Shown here: piece by piece, positions 35,401-47,400 of the stretch
How positions within the stretch are numbered: position 1 is the stretch's first letter
How the letters are laid out: each line of letters begins with the position of its first letter
Origin: Nematostella vectensis
Lineage: Eukaryota > Cnidaria > Anthozoa > Actiniaria > Edwardsiidae
DNA length: 64,000 nt
Reading direction: 5' to 3'
Assembly: GCF_932526225.1 (NCBI RefSeq)
Contig: NC_064045.1
Coordinates: 13,014,442 to 13,078,441 of the forward strand
Made by a program: the position numbers and the translations under genes
The notes under the pieces: generated by a model
Told to the model about the DNA's origin: nothing
What the model saw: only the letters and a program-made list of their open reading frames with translations
Databases searched by the model: none

Positions 35401-38400
35401 AAACCCATTTTAAAAGTTGAAGGGGGTTTATTTTTCTTTTGAAGAAGCAGCTCTTGCATTTTTCAAGCCCAGATGTTTTCTCTTTTAATTGTCTTTTGAA
35501 GAAATAGCTCTTTTTTATAAAAGGTGTTTAGTATGTAGTATTGTAGTTCATTATATGGCTACGATAGTATGCGCGCTGTGATAGGCTAATGGTAGTCGTG
35601 ACATTTTCGTATTGCCCGTCTCTGAGGGCATTACGGAATTTCGTATTGCCCTGCAAAAAAAAAACCAACATCCTTCGTTTTTTGACATTATTTTCCACCT
35701 TCAAACTGGAAAAATGAGCGACAGCGAACATTCGAGTAGCGAATTCTAACACCCAGAAGAAGCAGAAATTGTTGGTTGGCGTGCCGTCTTTTTCCGTATC
35801 CGGAGCGGGACATTTTGTGAGCTTTTTTGGGTTGTTTTGTTCGGTTGCACAAATTTCGCTAAAACAAAATCGACCAAAACACCAAAGCCACAAAAAAATT
35901 TGGAATGGACGAGCATTCTGAGTCGGAGTTTTATTATCCTAAAGAGATTGAAGAGGAAAATTTTGACAAAAAAAATAAAAAAAAAGAGACGGCGAGCGCC
36001 ACCTATAGCCAAAAAATACAAAGCTTATATTATTTATTTCGGATAAACAAATGCAAATGAATAAATCACAAGGGTTGTAAACACCCATCAGAGTCTCTAA
36101 GATAAAAGTACTACCAGCTGTTATTTGTAAATGCAATATTTCCACCAAATCATAACTGTTTTCGAACTAAACAGTCCATGCCGTGAAGACTGACATCTTA
36201 GCTTTCTTTGTTATTGTTTGGATCAACGTCACCTATGATAAAACCTGTAGCTTCCAAAAGGCGCAAATAGGAAGATTTACATTTTTGATTTGGCAGCGCG
36301 CGAGTGTTTCTTGTTTTCTCGCCTTTTAGGAATCGACCGATAAACTAATCAATATTCGCTCGAAAGCGAAAGGTGATTTGTTTTCTTGTCATTTTTATTT
36401 TAAAAAGCCATATAATAAACAACTTACTAACCTCGACCGTTGGTTAGTAAGTAGTTAATAATAAGTATAATGTAAGTGTCCATTACTCATCGATCCTGAT
36501 ATGATGGGGAATATGAATTATTTGTTTTGAGTTAACCGTACTTGTTTTCTTGTTACAGCTTCATTCTAAAGATCGTGCAGTTGGAGGAGCTCCTGGCTGT
36601 GCGCCACTCTGTGTTCGTGCTCGGACCTGCAGGTACGGGAAAGACACAGGTCATTCGATCACTCAACAAGACCTACATGAACCAGAAGCGCAAGCCCATG
36701 ATGTTCGATCTGAATCCGAAAGCCGTGACGGCCGACGAGCTGTTTGGGTTCATCAACCCCGCCACTCGTGAATGGAAAGATGGGCTCTTCTCCACTATTA
36801 TGAGGGACTTGTCCAACATCGCTTCTGATTCACCCAAGTGGATTGTACTGGATGGTGATATTGACCCTATGTGGATCGAGTCCCTTAACACTGTCATGGA
36901 CGACAACAAAGTCCTTACCCTCGCTAGTAATGAGCGAGTGCCCCTAACCCCCTCCATGAGACTTCTCTTTGAGATTGGTCACCTTAAAACGGCCACGCCC
37001 GCTACTGTGTCCCGTGCCGGAATCTTGTTCTTGAACTTTGCAGACGTCGGCTGGAATCCTTACGTGTCCAGTTGGATCGACACCCGCGAGGTTCAGTCGG
37101 AAAAAGCCAACCTGCAAATATTGTTTGACAAGTACGTACCGGTTTGCCTAGATCTACTGAGGGTCAGGTTCAAGAAGATCACGCCCATTCCTGACATCAC
37201 CATGGTAACGACGTTGTGTTATCTGCTTGAGTGCCTGCTTACGCCGGCTAACACCCCACCAGACTGCAACAAGGAGTTGTATGAGCTATACTTTGTTTTC
37301 GCCGCTGTGTGGGCTTTTGGTGGAGCTATGTTCCAGGATCAGGTATGTCCGAAAAGACGGGCAGTCAGACAGACTGACAGACAGACAATATTGCATTTTA
37401 AGATTTTTTCGAGGCTGCCCATTGCGACAAATTTCTTTTTGTGCTCAATTTGGATTAAGCAAAAACAAGATAGGCAAAATACATGAATACATGACTTAAA
37501 TGGATTACGTGAAAATAAAATACATAAATACATTATGTAATGTACGCAAAAAGCGAGACGATAAGACATTGAAGGCAATAAGATTCCATTACAGTGCATA
37601 TACAATGATCTCATTTATCCAACTACTTAATCCCTAGCTTGTTGACTACCGTACGGAGTTCTCTAAATGGTGGGTGACCGAATTCAAGACCATCAAGTTC
37701 CCCTCTGCCGGAACAGTTTTCGACTACTACATCGACTCCGAGACCAAGAAATTCGTGCCCTGGACTGACAAGGTCCAGAAGTTTGAGCTTGACCCCGAGG
37801 TCCCCCTCCAAGCCGTCCTCGTCCACACCGCAGAGACCACACGTGTTCGCTTCTTTATGGATCTTCTGATGGAGAATAGACGTCCAGTCATGCTGGTCGG
37901 TGGTGCCGGTACAGGCAAGACGGTCTTGGTCAATGACTATTTCCAGTCACTGGACCCAGATGTGTCCATGGTTGGTAACGTACCTTTTAACTACTACACG
38001 ACCTCGGCCATGTTGCAGCAGGTTCTGGAAAAGCCACTGGAGAAGAAGGCGGGGCGAAACTATGGTCCACCAGGGAACAAAAAGCTGATCTACTTTATTG
38101 ATGATATGAACATGCCTATGGTGGGTGCAGTAGCCCTTTGCCCCTTGTTTAAAACGTGTTATCATGACATAGAAAATTTACTTTCGCAACATTAACGGAG
38201 TTCCCATTATTACCTACACCAAGTTCCATAAAGCCTTTGTTTGAGGGCATATAAAATCTACTTTCGCCACATTAACGTACCTCTGTTTACGTGATAAATT
38301 AGCTTATAGTAGTAGTAGTCATTCCCATTTTGCTGACTCTTGAAAGACTTACAATATAGACGCTACTTTAACATCTTTAAGTTGATATTTTCTAAACAGA

Positions 38401-41400
38401 CGTATCTTCAGTCTGTGAATTTCCCTGTTTTTTTTTTTTTCTTGTAGGTTGATACATACGGCACTGTGCAACCTCACACTCTGATCCGACAACATCTGGA
38501 CTACAGCCATTGGTTCGACAGGACCAAGCTCACTCTCAAAGACATTCGCAACACGCAGTACATCGCGTGTATGAACCCTACTGCGGGTAGCTTCACTATC
38601 AACCCTCGACTTCAGGTAAGCCCTGATCAACCAATGATTGTAAACCATGGGAATTACAAAAGTGTTGGGAAGAATTGGTAAAAGCAAAAAAGTGAATGTA
38701 TAGATTTTTGCGTTTTATGGTGACTTTTCTACAGGTTTCCACTGTAATCATAGTATTGTAATGCTTTCTATGAGTTACTAAGATCAGACGTCTTTTTAGC
38801 AGTACGCCCTAGGGCCGAAACAGGCCCTGAAATACTGAATACAGAATCCTCAAGAAAACCGGGGGCCACAGCCACGCTCCTTCTGGTTATTTCCTAATTA
38901 TCTAAAAGTTATAAAAAATGGGGGGGGGGGCACCCATTTACCTGTCGTGGAAGGTTTGGTAGTTTTTGGTGTTACAGAGCACCAGCACTTAAAACACAAC
39001 AAAACAAAAGCCAAAAACAAATACCTTAGAATGAGACAGTAAAATAGAGTACAAAGGCCTTGAGCACCAAAGCTCTCCGTAACACAAAGCACCACAATTG
39101 CCAATCGCCATGCTTTAAGCTAAGAAAAAGCAAAAAACAAAAACAATAAAGACTCAGAGTATATGGGTAAAAGCATGAACAATTAGACTTCAAACTTTTA
39201 TCTACATGATCTATGTCCTTTAAGATAAATACTATAGCATGACTAAACCGTTCTTTCACCTCTTCTTTGTTTCCGGTAGCGTCATTTCGCGGTGTTTGCT
39301 ATCAGTTTCCCCGGACTGGACGCTCTGAAGACTATCTACCTTAGCATCTTAAACGGTCACATGAAGGTCCACAACTTCGCGTCCGCCGTAAGCAAGTTCA
39401 CAGAGAAAGTGACAGACGCTGCGCTGGCCATGAACCAAAAGGTCACAAGTACCTTTCTGCCGACCGCCATCAAGTTTCACTACGTGTTCAACCTTAGAGA
39501 TCTGTCAAACATCTTCCAGGTAAACCACCCTAAGTTTAGATACTTGACCGTATAAAGTGTTACATAAAATAGCCGTTGCCCACCCTTTGTGCTTCACATT
39601 TATCATCGTCGTCGCCATCATTGTTATGGTTATTGTTGCTTGCTTAAGGTACATGCTCTGTGCTTCTTTTAGGGCATTCTCTTCGCCACACACGAGTGTA
39701 TAAAGACTCCCGTGGACTTCGCTCGCCTTTGGATGCATGAGTGTAATCGTGTGTACCGCGATAAGCTCATTGATGACAAGGACATGGAGGTCTTTGACAA
39801 GATTCAGATAGACATGACCAAGAAATTCTTTGAAGTAAGAACATTACCAAGAAATTACCTGAAGCCAGTGCACGACCGTGGATGATATTTTGCAGTTACA
39901 TTACTTGATACTCTTAAATAAAACCAAAACAACAGTATCAAGCACGTCGCATCCATATTCTTTAAATATCCAGACTTGTTCTTCTTATACTTATTGTTAT
40001 CTTTGTTCAGGAACTTGACGAAGAAGCGATGTATGCCAAGCCGAACATGTTCAGTCACTTTTCGTCTGGTATCGGTGAGCCCAAGTACCTGGCCGTCCCT
40101 GACTGGGAAGTTCTAAGCAAGCTGTTGACGGAGGCTCTGGAAAACTACAACGAAGTCAACGCGGTCATGAACTTGGTGCTCTTTGAGGACGCTATGCAGC
40201 ATGTGTAAGTAAATATAATGTTTAGCATTTGTATACAGCGCAAATAAGCTTTCGGAGACATGATAAAATGCCCTTCTTATATTGCTGGCTTTACTCGTCC
40301 CTGTGTAAAATGCTTCACGAATTCATGAGTGTGAGTTAGCACTGTTACAGAAAATGGAAGCATATGGGCAAGCGTCCCAAGCAGTTCTTCCCGTTCCGTA
40401 ATACAGGTTAATTATGTGCGGTAAGAGACGGAGCCTCCGGCGTAACCTTATCCGAGATGAGGGATTCACAGTCCTCAATGCAATACACACGTCACACATG
40501 CTCATTCATGTTTCGTTTTAATGATCTCCTCCATAATCTTATATTGTCACCAGGTGTCGTATTAACCGTATCCTGGAGTCCCCTCGTGGCAACGCCCTAT
40601 TGGTTGGCGTGGGTGGTAGCGGGAAGCAGAGTTTGGCTCGTTTGGCGGCATTCATCAGTGCACTGGAAGTGTTCCAGATCACACTGAGGAAGGGTTACGG
40701 TATCCCAGACATGAAGGTATGGGTAGCTTACTCTATTCAAAATACCAAAAATGGTTGAGAGCTCGCGCTGGGTGTTGTGCGGGTTTGTCGAAGACAACAG
40801 GACAGCAAGATATTTTCCCGATTATTTTCCGTGTTTAAAAAAGTATACTGTTTATGTTCCATTACGAATACGTCCTTTAGTTGCTGTGAATGTTCTCAGG
40901 GTTCATTCTCTGTTTGATAAAATAAGAGTTGACATCAACGTAGAATCTCCTTTTCAATTCGATGAGCCGTTTACTCGATGATTGATATCCAAACCCTTAC
41001 AAAGCATCGCACGGAATCCCGTCCCAAAATATTTTTATGTTGCTAACAGTTCAATCTAAGCTGTGTTCTGTAGTCAAACCTGACTTGTATGGCGGCTGCC
41101 AAAAGCCTTCTATGCCTTCGACTCGTCCACGCTGTATCTTTGCTCTCGTATTTCATAATATCATGCTATAACCTTAACTGGGTAATGAGATCCTTTTAAC
41201 TTCCTATTTTATCAGCTTGAACTTGCCAATCTGTGCACCAAAGCCGGTCTCAAAAACATCGGCACAGTCTTCCTGCTAACAGACGCCCAGGTCCCGGAAG
41301 AGAATTTCCTTGTCTTGATTAACGACCTACTAGCTTCCGGTGAGATCCCGGGGCTCTACCCAGATGACGAGGTGGAGAATATCATTTCGGGCGTGCGCAA

Positions 41401-44400
41401 TGAGGTGAAGGGCGCTGGCCTGCAGGATACGCGGGAGAACTGCTGGATGTTCTTTATAGAACGCGTGCGCAGGTAAGATTGACATGCGTTCGTTTTACAA
41501 CCGACCAAAATGGCTGCCTAACAGTAAGTTTGAATGTACAGTGAAACGCTGAATCTGGACAACTCGAACTCGTTGCTAACTTGAACAGCTATGCGTCTCC
41601 CTCGAGGGTTATAATGATTATAAATAACAACAATCGGAAAATACCCTAAAATACACATATACATACATACACATATACCCACTATACTGTGGCTGTATTA
41701 TGTATTATTTACATACTACCTCCATTAATACCTGGACACTTTCTCTCATTTCCAGGAACCTGAAGGTGGTGCTTTGCTTCTCCCCTGTGGGTGCAACCCT
41801 GCGCGTGCGCAGTCGTAAGTTCCCTGCCGTCACCAACTGCACGGCTATCGATTGGTTCCACGAGTGGCCACAGGAGGCGTTAGTATCCGTCAGCAGGCGG
41901 TTTATCGAGGACCTAGAGCAGCTTGAAGTGAGTCGAGGCAGGCTGTATTCACTGACTATTTAGTACACCAAATACTAGTATACTTAGTCTTTATACTACT
42001 TTTTAAGGGCTCTCGAAAAAGGTCAAACGTTAGAAACTTTTTACATCAAATAAGTGCCACGAGACGCAAAATAAACATTGCAATATAAAATCTAGAACAG
42101 GCAGTTCGTTCTGAAATTGCGCTCGCTAAACCAAAATATGATTAAAGCATCTAATTGTGGTCTACTACTAAATCACAAGTCATGCCGGTTATATGTGCTC
42201 AGGACGATATGCTTCCTTTTGCTAGATTACTATAAATGAATGGTTTTATGGACTTGACAATTTAATTATCGATCGCCATTTTGGGTAAAATGCCTGTAAT
42301 CGCGTGCTGTCGTCCGAGTAGATTGTCTAACGCGCTGTGTTCTCGTACAGGCGGAGTACAAACCGCCCGTGGCGGAATTCATGTCATACGTACATACTAG
42401 CGTGAACGAGGAAAGCCAGATGTACCTTGCCAACGAGCGGCGCTATAACTACACCACACCCAAGAGTTTTCTCGAACAGGTGCGTACCATATGATAAATA
42501 TCAGCTATTGCTCACACTTAGGCGTTTGAATCCATACACTTTTTGATACGTTTAGGCCTTCCGTTCACACTAACACGGGGGTCGGATCCAGCGAATCCCT
42601 ATACTTTCGAAAACGCTGTATAAAGTGAATCAAAATGAATCCGTAAAATTTGGTCATAGTGTGGTCGCATCCGTATTAAAAAAACGATATCGTCATATCG
42701 CAGGCGCGTCTGCTGCTATGAGCATGCGCATATCATCACGCCGTACCTTTCAGCGTTTTCTGACGTTTGAATCCGTGTTAGTGTGGACGGCTGGATCCAG
42801 GCAAAAACGCTGCGAAAACGATAATGTGGACGCGAAAAAGTGATGAGTTTTCGTCGAAACGAATCCGGATACTTTTGAATCCCTTGTTAGTGGGTGCAAC
42901 TTCGTTTACAACATGTGTAACGACCTCTAATTGTATTGCGAAATTCCGCTTTCTAGATCAATTTGTACCGTAACTTGCTGAAAAAGAAATCTAAAGAGCT
43001 GACACAAAAGACAGAGCGTCTCGAAAACGGTCTCCTCAAACTGCAGAGCACCGCGCAACAAGTAGACGACCTGAAGGCTAAGCTAGCTTCACAGGAAGTG
43101 GAGTTAAAACAAAAGAACGAGGACGCAGATAAACTCATCCAAAAAGTCGGCGTAGAGACCGAGAAAGTCAGCAAGGAGAAGGCAATTGCCGATGACGAGG
43201 AGAAAAAAGTGCAGGTATGTGGAAAACTGTCTCAGTCAGTGGTTTTGACGTATTTCTGCGTAGAGCGGACATTGGGTATCAGCGGAAATAGAGAGCAAGT
43301 GAAGGGTATAGCCGCCCATTCACTCCCCTGAAACCCCACAGAAACGCTTGCTGGCTGATGACTTCAACCAGTGCGTATCAAACAGGCAGACTCAGCGAAA
43401 TTATGACAGCTGATGATGGCTTTAATATACTATTTTATTCAACCGGGTCCTAGAATAAGTTGATAAGAAGAAATGATGAACCGGGGAAGACTTTTTCGAT
43501 TTTTTCGTTGTTTGTTATTTTGTATGTTTGCACTTGATACAAGATAAATATGACTCAATTAGATAATGTGGATAAGAATTTAAAGTTGTTAATGATCCAA
43601 GCAACCTATAATAAGCCACACATGTTTTCCGTTTCAATATTTAAAGACAGATCGTGTGGATAAGTCTAAAAATAAACATAAACAAGTTTTATATTTTATT
43701 TACCAAAATTGCAAAAGCTTCCCCACTTAAAATGAATCCCGTTGTCCCGGAAATGTTTGTGTTAAAGTAACCTGTTCACTTTTAGGTGATTGCCAAAGAT
43801 GTGAGTGAGAAACAGAGATCGTGCGAGGAAGATCTAGCCAAGGCAGAGCCTGCGCTGCTGGCTGCTCAAGAAGCTTTGAACACGCTGAACAAGGGCAACT
43901 TGACTGAGTTGAAGTCTTTTGGCTCCCCTCCTGGTGCTGTAGTTAACGTTTGTTCTGCAGTCATGGTACTCTTGGCTCCTGCAAACAAGATCCCCAAAGA
44001 CCGTAGCTGGAAGGCTGCTAAGATCATGATGGGGAAGGTGGGGGATCTTGGCATATTCCTAAATGTTTTATTTGAGTTTGTAGCCTTTTATAACCATTTA
44101 AAACTTATTGCGGTCGTATATATTTCTGACGGTAATTTCGCTATTTTGCTCTAGATTTTTGACTTTGCAGTGACAGTGATGTCATCTGTTTTGCTTTAAC
44201 ATAAAAAAAATAAATTTTATTAGATAGGTGTTTAAAATAAAACTTCGATGTTTTGGTGATTTATTTCCCTGTTTCCATAAAGCCTTCGAAGACCACCTAG
44301 TTGTTCTACAACTTTCCTTTAGGTTTTCTTGGCTTACAGCTTTGCGATAAGAATAAGGGTACACGAGTGTACGTTCACGAACTAGACCAAAAGAGACTAC

Positions 44401-47400
44401 AAGGTACCAAGAGTCTATCGGATATTTTCTTTCCCTGCTGCTGTCTTGTTTTGACACGCCTTTTGTGAACAGCTCCCATTTCTTTTTTTCATTCTTCGTG
44501 TTTTTACCTAATTACTCATTTTTCACCTGTCTCTAGGTGGATGCATTCTTGGACCAACTGATCAACTATGACAAGGAAAACATCCACGAGAGCAACCTGA
44601 AGGCCGTACAGCCGTACCTGGACAACCCCGAGTTCGAACCTGACTTTATCAAGGGCAAGTCTTTAGCCGCTGGCGGTATCTGCGCGTGGGTAATCAACAT
44701 TGTCCAGTTTTACTACATCTTCTGCGATGTCGAGCCCAAGAGGAAGGCTCTCGAGGCGGCGAACGCTGAGCTGGCAGCTGCCGAAGAAAAGCTGTCAAAG
44801 ATCAAAGCAAAGATCCAAGAGCTTGATGAGAACTTAGCAGAACTCACCGCGAACTTCGAGAGAGCCACGTCCGAGAAGCTGAAATGTCAACAGGAAGCTG
44901 AGTCCACTGCGAAGACCATCGAGCTTGCGAACAGGCTTGTGGGTGGTCTAGCCTCTGAGAACGTGCGTTGGGGAGAGTCAGTAAAGAGCTTTAAGGAGCA
45001 GGAGAAGACGCTCCCCGGAGACGTGTTGTTGACCACCGCGTTCGTGTCTTATCACGGGTGCTTCACTAGACGGTACAGGGATAACCTCTTGAATGACAAA
45101 TGGCTGGTCTTCCTTGCTTCGCAAAACGTAAGTTTACACACTAACGGCATAACAGGATCTGCGCGTGCGATTGTTCCACAAGGAAGTGTTTTGTTCACGT
45201 CATAATGCCTAGCGCGCGCTGGTGCTAAAAAGCACAAGCCTAGCTGCAGTACCACGCGGTTAAACTAGCCTTCTTGTTTTAAATTGATGCTTTTACCGGC
45301 AAAAAAAAACTTTTTGAGAACATAAAAAGGCGATAATTTTCTTTTTTTTTTTTTGCGTGTGTTTTTTGTGTGGGAGCATGCGCATACGTTTTCAGCGTTG
45401 TGGCGCTGGCTACTATCCCCTTGTCGCGCTGCACGTTTGTTGATAAGTTCATGAGATGTTAACAACAATCTTCATTTTATTTTGTTTTACTAAGTATTAT
45501 CTACTGCATTTTATCGCCTGTATGGATAAATAATCTCTATATCTGTCCATTTTAACAGCCGAAGATTCCAATTACGGAGGGACTAGACCCTCTCAGCCTT
45601 CTGACTGACAATGCCACGATCGCTACATGGAACAACGAGAACCTCCCGGCCGACCGAATGTCTACCGAGAACGCTACGATCTTGACGAACTGTGAGCGAT
45701 GGCCGCTGATGATTGATCCTCAGCTGCAAGGTGTTAAATGGATCAAGACGAGAGAAGGAAACGACCTACGAATCGTCAGACTCGGCCAGAAAGGGTGAGC
45801 TGTCTGTTTGTTCCTCCCTGGAGCTTCACATAGCGCCCCAGTCGATAGTTATATTATACCACCCTCTATCATGAATAGGTCATGTGTCCAGGAGCAACAC
45901 ACACAAAAAGGGGGGGGGGGGGGGATTGAAAACTTCTGCTTTGCTTCAAGTAGGTCTTGATGAGCTTTCAATGTCAGTTAGCACTTCAATCAATGTCTAG
46001 GTCACCTTAGATAAGGGACGGACCATTAGAAAAGTGTAGGGGGGGGGGGGGGCTGGTTAAGTAACAAAAAAAATCATACACGATGAAAGGCCTGGAAAAA
46101 ATTGTATGCAGCTCCTATATCGGCCAAAGCCGGCCTTAGACTGTCTCCCCGCCACCATTGCCTTGGGTGCAGTGACGACCAAATGTCCGATATTCCCAAA
46201 TAACAATTCTCTCATCTTACAGATACTTGGACACAATTGAACGCGCGGTGTCTAATGGCGAGTGCGTGTTGATTGAGAACATGGGCGAAAATGTGGATCC
46301 CGTGCTTGATGCCCTGATTGGACGAAACACCATCAAGAAAGGACGGTCAGTAATCACGAAAAAACCTCCCTCATAACAACTGAAGACTGGCGTTCCTAGT
46401 TTATTTCGCTCGCTCTTGCACCTTAGCGATAACCACCCTTGTGCAAATACCACATGAAAGGACGGTTTGTTATCACAAAAAAAAAGTCATACACTCAAAA
46501 TAAGAGTGGCTGTCAATGGAACACGAGTACAAGAAATTCCTGATTCGCACCATTTCGACCGGTTCTTAGTTGAGACATACCAAGAACAATAACGCATAGA
46601 CAGTGCTTGTGAACGAACCTGATATGTACATGTCGTGGTTTCAAATGTGGCATGGTTTGAATTTTTTTCAAACTGGTTTGAATTTTTCAACTAGCTCATT
46701 TTTGGATACCTAGCATTCTAGAAGGGATTTTATTTTTGGGGAGTCATTAATAAAACAGGGGCTTGGATTTTTTTGGGGGGAGGGGAGGTGTAACTAAAAG
46801 AACTAGATAAAAGATTATGCAAATATCCCCTTTTCTTCCCAATCCCACTTTCTTCCATCCTTTCTATTTGCTTACCCCACACCACCCTATTCTTACCCCC
46901 CTCCTTCACAAGGATTTGATGCCAATGCATTGCCAACTGCGCTATCGAGGATTTCGTTGGTGAAATTGTTTGCATATCATTTTTATGTCGGCAATGTATT
47001 ATAATTTATGCCCAAATTACATTAAGATTCACGCATGCGCATCGTACATGATACGGTACTTAGCAATATGGCCGACTGTGTAATTCTTGAAGCAAATAGA
47101 TACTATAAAAGAGCAAGCAAAGACTCAGAAATCTGGCATCAATTTTTCATCACTGACGAGTTCTATTCTAAAGCTCGAGACATTCTTAAAGAAAAAAGCA
47201 AAAGGCAACGAACGTAGAATAAGCAACCAAATGACGAAGACCGAAATCGAAGCTATAAAAAGAAAGAAATGGACCCTAAATGCCAAAAACGAAGTAGTTT
47301 CAAGTGGAGGAAAGCCAGTTCTATGTCGTAGCCAACTACATCAAAATCTGTCATTTGCACACCAAAGAGTGGCTCACAGAGGACGACAAAAAACTGAAAA

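Larger units (their letters stand above)
37638..39834 (+). other. Dynein AAA3, exons 31-34 (residues 2371-2721)
   Basis: Exons: 37638-38120, 38448-38615, 39280-39519, 39673-39834. Walker A is [14 protein letters not shown] with K2464; Walker B is [11 protein letters not shown]. The exon 31 donor is ATG/gtgggt and exon 32 resumes [18 protein letters not shown]3 is a regulatory ATPase site. Confidence 0.93.

Noticed and set aside
35528-35893. 121-codon minus-strand frame in dynein intron 29
   Set aside because: No recognisable domain, and the sequence overlaps repeat-like plus-strand relics.
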